The translations under genes and the position numbers were made by a program. A model generated the notes under the pieces. That model had not been told where the DNA came from. It worked only from the letters and a program-made list of their open reading frames with translations, and ran no database searches. From a gamma proteobacterium HdN1 (GTDB taxonomy: Bacteria > Pseudomonadota > Gammaproteobacteria > Pseudomonadales > Ketobacteraceae), in the NCBI GenBank assembly GCA_000198515.1, contig FP929140.1:4500527-4564526 (forward strand): a stretch of 64,000 bases of DNA. Reading direction: 5' to 3'. Positions 49,356 through 59,253 of the stretch are shown here, piece after piece (the stretch's first letter is position 1; every line of letters begins with the position of its first letter).

Positions 49356-50621
49356 TTAATGGCTTTGCACAGGCACCACCGCAACGTTTAGATTATTCGA
49401 GTTGATGCCTGGGTCCTTCGCGACGCTGTACTCAGGGAAAATCTCTGTAATCTCAATCGACTTGCCTTCTTTTACCAAGCGAGGAATCATACGAGGCCCG
49501 CCTTTACTGTCATAGCGCGTGCCCACTCCCGGCACATCGTTCCATTGCACGAAATAGATCTCCATACGGTCGCCACGCTGAAGGCCGCTGTTCGCACCGG
49601 CATGAATAAACAAGTTGCCCTCTTTGCCGCGCTCCATTGCCGCAATAAACGGTTGAGCATCCACCTTCTGGCTAATGTCTGCTGCCACCTGATTCAGCAC
49701 ACGCTCTGCCATTTTTCCATATGCCATGCTATTAAAACGGGCGCTGCCATAGCCGGTTTTTTCGGTGTAATCACCTTCCCACTCGGCTTCATTGCGATAG
49801 GTTCTATCGAAAATAACGCCGCCACTAAAGCCGTCGTACACCTGCACGCGAAGCCCGAAATTACGCTGCAGGTGATTGCGGTTTTCTTTCCCCGAAACAG
49901 ACTCCACCCACGCACTCGGAGTTTTACCAAACACGGTACTTGCCGTTGTTTTTTTTCGAAATTCCTCTGGATCGACCAGAGCAAGCGCCTGAATCTCGCC
50001 AGTCACAATAAACTGCACCCCCCGCGTTTCCGCTAATTGGCGCAACATGTCCGGATCGGGAGATGTCTCACTGGCGGTATCCAGCAAATTTACATCCACT
50101 TGTTGGAGTGTTTTCAAACAATCAAGCTTTACACGCTGGGCAAGAACTTTTGGCACCTGAATATCCGCATCAAACAGCGCGCCTACAGAAGCATCTTCTG
50201 GTTTTTGCAAAGGAAAGCGGGTGAACAAAACCGACTTATAAGGTGCCTGCCGCCCAGTACAGTCCAATCCTGGCCGCGCGCTGGCATCTGCTGCAATGGT
50301 GACTCGATAAATCCCCTCATCCAAGGTTTCCCCTAGAATCCGCACCTTGCCGAGCGACCCAGACACGGAAAGCTGTGTATTGTCGTACTGAAGCATGCCG
50401 TTATGGACCACCATCGTACTATCCACCGCGACGCCCGATTGAAGCAGCGCATTGCGATAGGCGTCTTTGAGTGCAGCCTCACGCGCAAGCGCTCGATTGC
50501 CATTGACACTTGCGAGCGCGCTCTCCCCCGTTGCGATAATTTCATCTGCAAATGTCGGCATGCCGCACAGCGCACCGATCATCAGCAATCCTATAGAAAA
50601 GAGCGCACTACGCCACGCCAT
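49356..50621 (-). CDS. FlgT-like flagellar assembly protein
   Basis: A secreted protein of 421 residues with a signal peptide ending GMPTFADE. The N-terminal part (ATGESALASVNGNRALAREA, KDAYRNALLQSGVAVDS) matches the FlgT N-domain. The middle part (LAETRGVQFIVTGEIQAL) resembles the TolB-N-like FlgT-M domain, and the end (GLQRGDRMEIYFVQWNDVPG) resembles FlgT-C. In Vibrio FlgT forms the H-ring around the motor. The ATG at 50621 is chosen because it directly precedes the signal peptide and has GGGAGA upstream; a long in-frame extension to 51035 is antisense to the next gene. Confidence 0.8.
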   Translation of the reverse strand: MAWRSALFSIGLLMIGALCGMPTFADEIIATGESALASVNGNRALAREAALKDAYRNALLQSGVAVDSTMVVHNGMLQYDNTQLSVSGSLGKVRILGETLDEGIYRVTIAADASARPGLDCTGRQAPYKSVLFTRFPLQKPEDASVGALFDADIQVPKVLAQRVKLDCLKTLQQVDVNLLDTASETSPDPDMLRQLAETRGVQFIVTGEIQALALVDPEEFRKKTTASTVFGKTPSAWVESVSGKENRNHLQRNFGLRVQVYDGFSGGVIFDRTYRNEAEWEGDYTEKTGYGSARFNSMAYGKMAERVLNQVAADISQKVDAQPFIAAMERGKEGNLFIHAGANSGLQRGDRMEIYFVQWNDVPGVGTRYDSKGGPRMIPRLVKEGKSIEITEIFPEYSVAKDPGINSNNLNVAVVPVQSH

Positions 50622-50700
50622 CCGGACATCTCCCGATATTGAACGTCTGATTGCAAGACTAGCCCCTGCTATCTTGCTGTCAACCATGCGAATAACGCGC

Positions 50701-50716
50701 ACATTGTGTACAATGT
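50701..50716. promoter_or_regulatory. Palindromic site in the flgT-yciA gap
   Basis: ACATTG (50701-50706) and CAATGT (50711-50716) are complementary arms around TGTA. The palindrome lies midway between two divergent genes. TACAAT (50709-50714) could be a -10 box for the + strand gene. A binding protein is not known. Confidence 0.5.
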
Positions 50717-50826
50717 ACTCTACGCCTCGGTTAGCCCTGATAGAAATCAAAGCTTGGCCCTGATAAAAATCAAAATCTCTTTTTACCTTTGCGCCACCCT
50801 GCATTACCCTTTGTGGAATAACAAAA

Positions 50827-51237
50827 ATGAATCGCGAAACCGGCCAAGCCGACCCAGACGACATCCCAAGCCCGATCGGCACCTTGACCACACAAACCAT
50901 AGCGCTCCCTTGCGATACCAATGCAGATGGAGACATCAACGGCGGCTGGGTGGTCAACCAGATGGATCTTGCCGGCGCAAGCGTCGCGCAGCGAATCGCG
51001 GGCGGCCGAGTTGCTACCGTTGCGATGGACACCATGGTATTTTTGCGCCCGATCTTGCCTGGATCAACCGTAAGCTGTTATTGCAAGGTCGGAACGATCG
51101 GCCGAAGCTCCATCACCATACACGTAGACGTATGGGCGTGCGGCGCAACTGAATCGGAACGAAAAAAAATTACCGACGGCCAGTTTACCTTCGTCGCCAT
51201 CGACGCAAACCGCCACACACGAGCGATTGTTCGGTAA
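50827..51237 (+). CDS. Acyl-CoA thioesterase, YciA-like
   Basis: A single hotdog-domain thioesterase of 136 residues. It has TQTIALPCDTNADGDINGGW with the family's conserved N-x-x-G-D-x-x-G-G pattern, then VNQMDLAGASVAQRIAGGRV, TVAMDTMVFLRPILPGSTV and VGTIGRSSITIHVDVWA. This is the YciA/BACH class that hydrolyses short to medium acyl-CoA. The ATG at 50827 gives a normal start. It is convergent with uvrD, 17 bases apart. Confidence 0.92.
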   Translation: MNRETGQADPDDIPSPIGTLTTQTIALPCDTNADGDINGGWVVNQMDLAGASVAQRIAGGRVATVAMDTMVFLRPILPGSTVSCYCKVGTIGRSSITIHVDVWACGATESERKKITDGQFTFVAIDANRHTRAIVR

Positions 51238-51254
51238 CATACGGGCACGTAAAG

Positions 51255-53471
51255 CTAATTAGGAAGCGCCTGCAAATTCGCATACTGTAGCATCAGCTCC
51301 TTGCGGCCCGCTGTACGAAAATTTACTTCAACACGTGCACTCGCGCCGTTGCCGGCCGTTTGGATCACCACTCCTTCGCCAAATTTCGCATGGGCTACCC
51401 GCTGCCCCAACTGAAAAGGCGCACTGCTATCCACGATCTTCGGTGCGCTTGTTCCACTCGCTGTAGAATTAGCGCCACCCCCAAACCGCGTATTTCCAGA
51501 GGTCGGGCGAGTAATGCTGGTGTAAGAGCGAACCTCCTGCATCACCTCGGCGGGAATTTCACGCAGAAAGCGCGACGGCGCATGAATCTGATCACTTCCA
51601 TATAACCGCCGGCATTCCGCGTATGTCATATAAAGTTTTTTCATCGCGCGGGTAATGCCCACATAGCAAAGCCTGCGCTCTTCCTCCAACCGCGATGGAT
51701 CTTCATTGGATTGCGTTGAAGGGAATAAACCTTCCTCCACGCCCACCATAAATACCAAGGGGAATTCCAGACCTTTGGCCGCATGCAGCGTCATCAGCTG
51801 TACCGCCTCTTCTGTATCCGTACTGCCATCCCCAGCTTCTAGCGCGGCGCGCGAAATAAATTCCTGCAGCGGGCTTTGGGCGATCTCATCTTCTACCTCA
51901 AACTCACGGGCCGCGTTAATTAGTTCACGCAAGTTTTCAGTGCGAACTTCGCCACGATCGCCTTTTTCCTTCTCGTGATACTCATACAAGCCGCTGGCAT
52001 TTACCACATGGTCGATCAAATCCGCGAGCGATAATTCGAGGGTTTCTTGATGCATGTGTTCGATCAGACCAAGAAATGCGCGCAATGCGTTCCCCGCGCG
52101 CGCACTTAAGCCACGGTATTCCAGCAGAGACAAAGATGCAATCCACATGGATTGGCCGAGGCGGCGCGCTTCTTCGCGAATCTGCTCCACCGTGCGCTCA
52201 CCAATGCCGCGTGGCGGCACATTCAGCACCCGCTCAAATGCCGCATCGTCGTGGCGATAGTTGATTAAGCGCATATAAGCAAGCGCGTTACGAATTTCGA
52301 GGCGATCAAAAAAGCGCTGGCCACCATAAATTCTATAAGGGACACCCGCCTTCATCAGCGCCTCTTCCAACAAGCGCGATTGAGCGTTAGAGCGATACAG
52401 AATCGCAATATCTCGATAGCTGAAGCTCTCATGCAAATGTTGTTGAATGCGCTCCACCACAAACCGCGCCTCATCCAGATCGTTAAAAGCCGGATAAACT
52501 GAAATCGGCTCCCCAGGCTTTCCCTCAGTCCAAAGCTGCTTGCCCAAACGCTCACGGTTGCACCCAATCACGGCATTGGCTGCATTGAGAATATTGGCCG
52601 TCGAACGGTAGTTCTGCTCTAAGCGAACCGTCTCTGCGCCACCAAAATCTTCGGAAAAACGCTGAATATTCTCAACCTTTGCGCCCCTCCAGCCGTAAAT
52701 CGACTGGTCATCATCCCCCACAATGGTGATTCCCTGCTCCTGCCCCACCAACACACGAAGCCACGCATACTGAACGCCATTGGTATCCTGGAACTCGTCC
52801 ACCAATACATGCCGAAAACGCTGCTGGTAGTGCCGCAATAACTCAGGGTGATGCAGCCACAGCTCATGCGAACGCAGCAGAAGTTCGGCAAAATCCACCA
52901 AGCCGCCCACCTCACAAGCCGCCTGATAGCGCTCGTAAACCTCCACCATTGTGCGGTTATAAACATCCCCAAAGTGTTGGATATGAGCGGGACGCTTGCC
53001 TTCATCTTTATGGGAATTGATATAAGACTGCGCCTGACGCACCGGCCAACGCGCCTCTTCCAGCTGCATCTCACGCATCACGCGCTTCAATACGCGCTGC
53101 TGATCATCACTATCCATCACCTGAAACTGCTCTGGCAGCTTCGCTTCCTGCCAGTGAAGCCGCAGCAAACGGTGCGCAATCCCATGGAATGTGCCCACCC
53201 ACATCGCCCCTTGAGGGATTTGCAACAGCGTTTGCAAACGGTGGCGCATTTCTGCAGCCGCCTTGTTGGTAAACGTAACCGCAAGGATTCCGCGTGGCGA
53301 CAGCCCTCGGGCGATAACCAGCCATGCAATCCGGTGTACCAACACCCGTGTTTTGCCGCTTCCTGCGCCAGCGAGCACTAACAAACGGTTGGCATCACTT
53401 GATACGGCTTGCCGTTGGGCGGGGTTCAAGGAATCGAGCAAAGAAGCAGGGGTTAACGCGGAACGGTTCAT
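51255..53471 (-). CDS. uvrD: DNA helicase II UvrD
   Basis: A 3'-5' superfamily 1A helicase of 738 residues for mismatch and excision repair. Motifs in order: Q motif LNPAQRQAV, Walker A AGAGSGKTR, Ia VTFTNKAAAEM, II VDEFQDTN, III GDDDQSIYGWRGA, IV EQNYRST, V TLHAAKGLEF and VI YVGITRA. Start MNRSALTPASLLDSLNPAQR and length are standard (E. coli 720). The C-terminal KFGEGVVIQTAGNGASARVEVNF matches the UvrD/PcrA Tudor-like domain for RNA polymerase contact. It is divergent from the DUF1302 gene. Confidence 0.97.
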   Translation of the reverse strand: MNRSALTPASLLDSLNPAQRQAVSSDANRLLVLAGAGSGKTRVLVHRIAWLVIARGLSPRGILAVTFTNKAAAEMRHRLQTLLQIPQGAMWVGTFHGIAHRLLRLHWQEAKLPEQFQVMDSDDQQRVLKRVMREMQLEEARWPVRQAQSYINSHKDEGKRPAHIQHFGDVYNRTMVEVYERYQAACEVGGLVDFAELLLRSHELWLHHPELLRHYQQRFRHVLVDEFQDTNGVQYAWLRVLVGQEQGITIVGDDDQSIYGWRGAKVENIQRFSEDFGGAETVRLEQNYRSTANILNAANAVIGCNRERLGKQLWTEGKPGEPISVYPAFNDLDEARFVVERIQQHLHESFSYRDIAILYRSNAQSRLLEEALMKAGVPYRIYGGQRFFDRLEIRNALAYMRLINYRHDDAAFERVLNVPPRGIGERTVEQIREEARRLGQSMWIASLSLLEYRGLSARAGNALRAFLGLIEHMHQETLELSLADLIDHVVNASGLYEYHEKEKGDRGEVRTENLRELINAAREFEVEDEIAQSPLQEFISRAALEAGDGSTDTEEAVQLMTLHAAKGLEFPLVFMVGVEEGLFPSTQSNEDPSRLEEERRLCYVGITRAMKKLYMTYAECRRLYGSDQIHAPSRFLREIPAEVMQEVRSYTSITRPTSGNTRFGGGANSTASGTSAPKIVDSSAPFQLGQRVAHAKFGEGVVIQTAGNGASARVEVNFRTAGRKELMLQYANLQALPN

Positions 53472-53775
53472 TGTTGCTGATCGTTTATCCAGTTGTTTGG
53501 CAAAAATATGGATTCGAGCTTACCGGATATTTCCGAGTTTCGAAAATAGTTTCCCTATGGCGCCGTGAAAATTTCACGAGTTGCGGTTTTACTACTACAT
53601 TTCTAAGTACCGCCTATTGCAGTTGCGCCTATTTGCTTTGCGTTTTCGGCTGCGGGGTTCCGAAAAAGTAGTTTTTACGAAATTTACAACTACGAAATTT
53701 ACAAGAAAGGTATCTGAAGGCTCGACTGCTAGCGATTGAGCCGCTCAACACCACTCGTCATGGAGTTTTACTCGA
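53472..53775. other. Divergent gap with a 15-base tandem repeat
   Basis: No gene in these 304 bases. TACGAAATTTACAAC (53676-53690) is followed by TACGAAATTTACAAG (53691-53705). The pair lies 71 bases before the DUF1302 start and might be an activator site. A purine tract GAAAGG follows. Confidence 0.45.
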
Positions 53776-55791
53776 ATGAGCAAGCGTTTCCACTACAGAC
53801 TAACGGCCTTGGCCGCTGCCCTCGCGGGCACTGGCGCCGCTTTGAGCCTACCTGCGCAGGCCCTCCAAGTGCTACAACAGGGGGATCTCAACGTTAACGT
53901 AGACACTACGCTTTCCGTGGGCGCAGCCTTTCGTGCCTCCAAAGTGAACTATGAAAACATCGGACGCTATAACGCTGCGGCGCTGCAAGGAATTGATGCG
54001 TCCACACTGGACGTGCTCAACACCGCTGGCGATAATTTCAAAAAGCATAAACACGGTTCCAGCACTTATGACGATGGCGATCTCCGCTGGCGGCGCGACA
54101 AGCCGTTCTCAGAAATGATCAAGGCCACCATTGATATGCAGGCCGACTATAAAGACTACGGCGCCTTTGTACGCGGCCGCGCATTCTATGACAACGCAAT
54201 TGTCAAAGATGAAGGCGGTACGATGACTCCGCCGTACTATTCAGCCGACGCCAACGGACAACCCATAGGTCCCGCTCAAAAGATTGGCCGTCGCGCCAAG
54301 ATTCTCGATGCATTTGTCTACGGTAACTGGTCGCTAGGTGGAAAAGCGCTGAACGTACGCGCCGGCCAACAGGTCGTCAACTGGGGCGAAGGCGTACTGT
54401 TCGCCAACGGCATCAATACCATAAACCCGGTGGACGTCGCTGCGTTGCTCGCCCCCGGCGCCGAGGTAAAAGAGGCCCTCATCCCTGTAAAAATGCTCTA
54501 CGGCTCACTGAGCTTAAGCGATGCGCTGAGCGTAGAAGCGTTCTATCAGTTCCAGTGGAAAAAAACCGTTGTACCCGATTGCAGCACGTTTTTTAGCACC
54601 ATTGACGTAGTGGGCGACCACTGCGCCAGTGGCTACATGCCCTTTGGCATGGAGCTGAACGCACCTGTTAGCACCGCTGGTGGCTTGATCAAACTGAACC
54701 CCGCAGAATTCAATGTTCGCTACGCCAAAGACAGCGAACCCGACAACGGCGGCGAATATGGCTTAGCGATGCGCTATTACGTTGACGCCATCCAAACCGA
54801 ATTTGGCGCCTACTACATCAACTATCATTCGCGCCTGCCTATCCTCAGTGGGTACGCACCTACCTTGGCGGCCATGCAGAACAGCAACATCCTTAACGCG
54901 ATTGGAACTCGCTTGAGTACAGCCCAAATCTCATTGGAATATCCGGAAGATATTCACCTGTTCGGTGCCAGCTTTAACACTAACCTGAACCTTGGCCTGC
55001 CGGGTGGCGAATCTGCAGTGGCGGGCGAAATCAGCCTACGCAAAAATCAGCCTTTCCAGGTGGAGGACTCCGTCCTTGTAACGGGCCTACTGGGTGCACC
55101 CTCACAGATCTGCGTGACCAAAGACAACCCCTACGGCCTCTGTTATAACAGCTATATGCCCGATGAATTTATTTCAGGCGGCATACGAAAGGATTTTTAT
55201 CAGGCGGAAGTCTCGCTGATCCACTTCTTTGATCAGCTTCTGGGCGCAGATCGCTGGACAGTGCTAGTAGACATGGCTTACAACTATGCGGATATTCCCG
55301 ACAAGGGTGAGCTGCTGCTCAACAGTGGCTATAACGCGGACATTCGGCCTGCGTGGTCGAGCCTACTTTCCCCAGCAGACTCAATAAACCTGCCAGGCGC
55401 AAGCGCTCTCATGGGCGGTGGCGTCGACCCCGTGGTTCAAACCCTCAACAATATGTTATACACCAGCAAGTCGGCGACGCAGGAATCCCGCTACTACCCT
55501 ACCCGTAGTTCTTGGGGCTACAAACTGCGCATCTCCGGTGAATACAGCAACGTCTTTGCAGGCATCAACTTAACGCCGACATTCAGCTTTAGTCATGATG
55601 TCAATGGCGTAACGCCAGGCCCCGTCTCCAACTTCTTGGAACACCGCAAAGCCGCCGGTTTCTCACTTGAAGGTGTCTACCTGAACATGTACAAAATGGA
55701 GGTTGCCTACACCAACTTTTTCGGTGCAGAACCCTACAACCAGCTGAACGACCGTGACTACTACTCCATCAGCGCTGCTGTATCGTTCTAA
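53776..55791 (+). CDS. DUF1302 family outer-membrane protein
   Basis: A protein of 671 residues with a signal peptide (LTALAAALAGTGAALSLPAQA). The mature part is a beta-barrel of the DUF1302 family: it has NVNVDTTLSVGAAFRASKVN at the start, VRAGQQVVNWGEGVLFANGI with the conserved W-G-E, the LSVEAFYQFQWKKTVVPDC strand and a terminal Phe typical of barrels (YYSISAAVSF). DUF1302 and DUF1329 proteins are commonly paired near RND-type transporters and steroid or aromatic degradation genes. The role in uptake or export is inferred. GGAG lies ten bases before the ATG. Confidence 0.87.
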   Translation: MSKRFHYRLTALAAALAGTGAALSLPAQALQVLQQGDLNVNVDTTLSVGAAFRASKVNYENIGRYNAAALQGIDASTLDVLNTAGDNFKKHKHGSSTYDDGDLRWRRDKPFSEMIKATIDMQADYKDYGAFVRGRAFYDNAIVKDEGGTMTPPYYSADANGQPIGPAQKIGRRAKILDAFVYGNWSLGGKALNVRAGQQVVNWGEGVLFANGINTINPVDVAALLAPGAEVKEALIPVKMLYGSLSLSDALSVEAFYQFQWKKTVVPDCSTFFSTIDVVGDHCASGYMPFGMELNAPVSTAGGLIKLNPAEFNVRYAKDSEPDNGGEYGLAMRYYVDAIQTEFGAYYINYHSRLPILSGYAPTLAAMQNSNILNAIGTRLSTAQISLEYPEDIHLFGASFNTNLNLGLPGGESAVAGEISLRKNQPFQVEDSVLVTGLLGAPSQICVTKDNPYGLCYNSYMPDEFISGGIRKDFYQAEVSLIHFFDQLLGADRWTVLVDMAYNYADIPDKGELLLNSGYNADIRPAWSSLLSPADSINLPGASALMGGGVDPVVQTLNNMLYTSKSATQESRYYPTRSSWGYKLRISGEYSNVFAGINLTPTFSFSHDVNGVTPGPVSNFLEHRKAAGFSLEGVYLNMYKMEVAYTNFFGAEPYNQLNDRDYYSISAAVSF

Positions 55792-55807
55792 TCGGGACCA
55801 TCTGACC

Positions 55808-57193
55808 ATGAAGAAAATCAATACTATGAGAACAACCAAACCGCTGATGGGCCTCGCCGTACTGATCGCGGCCCTTGCAAGCGCCCCCGTATTCGCCAAG
55901 GTCGGCGCCGATGAAGCCGCCAAACTCGGCAAAACCCTCACCCCCAACGGTGCTGAAAAGGCCGGCAACGCCGATGGCAGCATCCCCGCATGGGATGGCG
56001 GCCTCACCAAAGCGCCCGCGTGTTTCAAACCCGGCGATTCCTTCCGCTGCGACCCCTTCCCAGACGATAAGCCACTGTTTGTCATCACCAACGAAAACAA
56101 AGGCCAATACAAAGACAAACTCAGCGTGGGCTTACTCGCCATGCTGGAAAAATACCCCACCACCTTCAAAATCCCAGTCTACCAAACCCGCAGAACTGCT
56201 GCATTTCCGCCAGCAATCGACGCCTGCACGCTGAAAAACGCCACCACCACAGAACTAACGGGCGGCGGCAATGGCGTGACCGGTATGGAGTGCGGAACCC
56301 CCTTTCCAATCCCAAAGGATCCGCACGAATACATCTGGAACCACATCCTGCGCTACCGTGGCGATGGCGCGTACAGGGTTACCGGACAGGTAACGCCACA
56401 ACCCAACGGCGCATTTTCGTTGGTACTGTTCCACGATATGGCCGCCTTCCGCACCGGGCTCACCGATTTTGACCCAGCGCAAGACGCCAACATCCTGTTT
56501 TATTTCAAACAGGAGATCGTAGCGCCAGCGCGCCTCGCGGGGAACGTATTGCTCGTTCACGAAACCATCGACCAAGTCAAAGAGCCACGCCGCGCCTGGA
56601 TCTACAACGCCGGCCAGCGCCGCGTACGGCGCGCGCCTCAGGTCGCATACGACGGCCCAGGCACCGCGGCTGACGGGATGCGCACCGCTGACAACTTCGA
56701 CATGTATAACGGCGCACCCGACCGTTACAACTGGGAAGTCATCGGCAAAAAAGAAATGTACATCCCCTACAACAGCTACAAAATGGACGATCGTACCGCA
56801 AAATACAAAGACATCGTCAAGCCGGGCCACTTAAACCCTGATTACACGCGTTTTGAACTGCACCGCGTCTGGGTAGTTGACGCAAAACTAAAACCAGGTA
56901 CGCGCCACATTTATGCGCGACGTACCTTCTACATCGACGAGGACACTTGGCAAGCCGGACTGATCGACCATTACGACGGCCGCGGCAACCTCTGGCGTGT
57001 TGGGCAAGCCTATGAAATGCAATATTACGATGCCAACGTACCTTGGATGTCCGTGGAAGCACTTTATGATCTCAACGCCAGCCGGTACATCGCCATTGGC
57101 CCAAAAAACGAGGAAAAACAAGGCGTTATATTCAAGAAATTCAAGAAAGAAGATTTCAGCCCGAACTCCCTACGCGCCACAGGGGTTCGCTGA
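55808..57193 (+). CDS. DUF1329 family protein
   Basis: A protein of 461 residues with a signal peptide (PLMGLAVLIAALASAPVFA). The family pattern is LGKTLTPNGAEKAGNADGSI, PAWDGGLTKAP, then IPKDPHEYIWNHILRYRGDG, ERRTFYIDEDTWQAGLIDHY-like RRTFYIDEDTWQAGLIDHYD and YDLNASRYIAIG. DUF1329 is related to the LolA/LolB lipoprotein-carrier fold. It follows the DUF1302 gene by 16 bases and ends at a strong terminator, so the two form an operon of two genes. The start is set at ATG 55808; ATG 55829 is a close alternative. Confidence 0.88.
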   Translation: MKKINTMRTTKPLMGLAVLIAALASAPVFAKVGADEAAKLGKTLTPNGAEKAGNADGSIPAWDGGLTKAPACFKPGDSFRCDPFPDDKPLFVITNENKGQYKDKLSVGLLAMLEKYPTTFKIPVYQTRRTAAFPPAIDACTLKNATTTELTGGGNGVTGMECGTPFPIPKDPHEYIWNHILRYRGDGAYRVTGQVTPQPNGAFSLVLFHDMAAFRTGLTDFDPAQDANILFYFKQEIVAPARLAGNVLLVHETIDQVKEPRRAWIYNAGQRRVRRAPQVAYDGPGTAADGMRTADNFDMYNGAPDRYNWEVIGKKEMYIPYNSYKMDDRTAKYKDIVKPGHLNPDYTRFELHRVWVVDAKLKPGTRHIYARRTFYIDEDTWQAGLIDHYDGRGNLWRVGQAYEMQYYDANVPWMSVEALYDLNASRYIAIGPKNEEKQGVIFKKFKKEDFSPNSLRATGVR

Positions 57194-57552
57194 TCACACC
57201 AAGTATTCCTCCATACGGCCACGAAACCGTTAACAGGATCACTTGAGTAACAAAAAAGCCGCGTATCAACCTCCTTGGTACGCGGTTTTTTTTGTTTCGA
57301 CCGAATGCACGACACTCCTTTCACAGGAGGAAAATGAGCGCAGGTGGGTATACAAAACAGGTACATTTTGGCAATAGTCAGTAACCGCCAACTATGAGAC
57401 GATGGGCACAATCACACTATCGGATGCTTGCATCCCAGCGAGAAGCTTTTTATCCTGCGGAAAGCACCCGCAGCTTTACCCGGTCCTAGCAGGCGCAGAT
57501 TCGCGATCCGCCTGCACAGATCGAAACGTATCCACCGTAAGGGCGCGTTGGT
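57194..57552. other. Gap with terminator, otherwise empty
   Basis: After the terminator at 57252-57294 the sequence 57295-57552 has no convincing ORF, RNA gene or repeat. It should contain the promoter of the coiled-coil protein gene. Confidence 0.45.
57252..57294 (+). terminator. Intrinsic terminator after DUF1329
   Basis: CCGCGTA (57259-57265) pairs with TACGCGG (57279-57285), extended by AA/TT next to the loop, with A6 before and T8 after. It also looks suitable for the opposite direction. Confidence 0.9.
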
Positions 57553-59244
57553 ATGTCAAATAACCATAACAAAAACACTGACCATCACCAGATTGCTCAA
57601 CAGAAGAAGTCCACAGTGAAGCGCCACGATACCCCCCTAAATCGCATCGCGTCGATCAATCGCCGCTCGCCGGACACTGTTCTTGGCAACCTGTCGCGCC
57701 GCTGGCTACCTAGCGGAGCTTTGGTATGCTTGCAAGCCGTATTCCTGCAGCTCATCATTTTTTCTATCAGCGCACCCTCCGCTCACGCGGCAGCCGCAAC
57801 CATTGACTCCCAGATCGCCCAGATTCGCCAAAACCTGAACCGCAACGATGCCGCCGCAAGCGAACTCGAAAGTGACCTTCAACGCTTAGACACAAACCTG
57901 CAATCAACGCGGCAAACGATTCGGGAAGAGCGCGATAACAGCTATCGAAGCCTTCATACTGCGCGCCGAGACATCGCTCGCCAGAAGTTTGAACTCGAAC
58001 GCATCCAGCAAAGCATCAACCTACTGGATCAGCAAATCGACCTACTCAAAACCGACTCCGACCGTAGCATCGCTCGGCACGAATCCCTAAACGCACTAAA
58101 ACGCTCGCTCGAAGCAACGGAGCACACGCGCCGGCTGCAAAACAACACCAACCGCATGACGGCACTGGAGCGTGATAAACAACCGTTGCTAAAAAAACTC
58201 GACGACGCTCGCCAAAAAGTGAAGGCACTCATTTCGCAAATTCCAGAGAGCAGCGCTCCAGAAGTGAATGTGGATGACCACCCCGCGATGATGAAGCTGC
58301 TTCAACAAAGAGCCGAGAAAGCCGCCAAACTAAAGCAGGTTCGCCAACAGCAGCGCATCCAGCGTGCAACCCTTGCGCAAGCGGAAGAACAAAAGCGTGC
58401 CATCCTCGCAAGAGCACAAGAATCTCGTCAGAAACAGCCAGTCACCGCCAGTGCTCGTACCGATACGACCACGGTTGCTGCCAATAGCGTCGGAAACCTC
58501 GTCGTTTTCGACCCACCGCCCGCAGCGGGCATTAAAGCAAACACCAAAGCACACGTCTTTGTGATCTCCGGCAAAGCAGACCCCAGTATTGAACAGGTTC
58601 TCAACCTAAAAGCATGGGTTGAATCCTACGGCGCCCGATATTACGAAGCGCACTGGAACGGGTTTGGCCCAACCACAAGCACCGACTCCACACTATTCCG
58701 CGAGCAATTTGCTCAGTATTTGCGGCAAATCCCTGCCAGCGCCCGCATCATCCTCATTGGACATGGTCTCGGCGGCGGCGCAGCCATAGAAGCCGCCACC
58801 CAAACCGCCTACAGCATGGGCCGCACCATCGACTTTCTCGCAGTGCTTGATCCCATCGGCCTTAACAACCTGCGCGCCAACATCGTCTACCGCAATCACC
58901 CCTGCCAAGGCTTCGAAGCGGAAGATAAGCGTGCGGTGGATGCATACATCAATTGCGTCCAACAAGCGACGCCACTGGCTATCACCAGTAACGTAAAACA
59001 TTTCTATAACCGTTGGCAAAAAGAAGGGCGCGGCCCAGCTGACGGCGCGCGGAGCTATTCAATTACGCTACAGAACGGCGAAATCCGCCAATCACCCACT
59101 GCGACGGGTCGCTTTAAACTTGCCGACAACATCCAAGCGGATCAAATGCGGGTGTTTTTCAGCAACACGCAAGATGCCCACATGGCGCTCCTGCAGCAGG
59201 AATCGCGCAATCTACCCAACCTGCTCGTAAAACACTTGCGCTGA
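57553..59244 (+). CDS. Secreted coiled-coil protein with a serine-less alpha/beta-hydrolase-like domain
   Basis: A protein of 563 residues. A hydrophobic segment at 55-78 (LVCLQAVFLQLIIFSISAPS) ending AHA looks like a signal peptide placed late, so the true start may be downstream of 57553. Residues 80-300 form a long coiled coil (QIAQIRQNLNRND, ELERIQQSINLLDQQIDLLK). Residues 330-560 resemble an alpha/beta-hydrolase: IILIGHGLGGGAA at 400-411 has the elbow GHGLGG, where Ser of GxSxG is replaced by Gly405, then LAVLDPIGLNN. It may therefore bind rather than hydrolyse. It is followed nine bases later by a second secreted protein gene. Confidence 0.75.
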   Translation: MSNNHNKNTDHHQIAQQKKSTVKRHDTPLNRIASINRRSPDTVLGNLSRRWLPSGALVCLQAVFLQLIIFSISAPSAHAAAATIDSQIAQIRQNLNRNDAAASELESDLQRLDTNLQSTRQTIREERDNSYRSLHTARRDIARQKFELERIQQSINLLDQQIDLLKTDSDRSIARHESLNALKRSLEATEHTRRLQNNTNRMTALERDKQPLLKKLDDARQKVKALISQIPESSAPEVNVDDHPAMMKLLQQRAEKAAKLKQVRQQQRIQRATLAQAEEQKRAILARAQESRQKQPVTASARTDTTTVAANSVGNLVVFDPPPAAGIKANTKAHVFVISGKADPSIEQVLNLKAWVESYGARYYEAHWNGFGPTTSTDSTLFREQFAQYLRQIPASARIILIGHGLGGGAAIEAATQTAYSMGRTIDFLAVLDPIGLNNLRANIVYRNHPCQGFEAEDKRAVDAYINCVQQATPLAITSNVKHFYNRWQKEGRGPADGARSYSITLQNGEIRQSPTATGRFKLADNIQADQMRVFFSNTQDAHMALLQQESRNLPNLLVKHLR

Positions 59245-59253
59245 GGGAACAGC

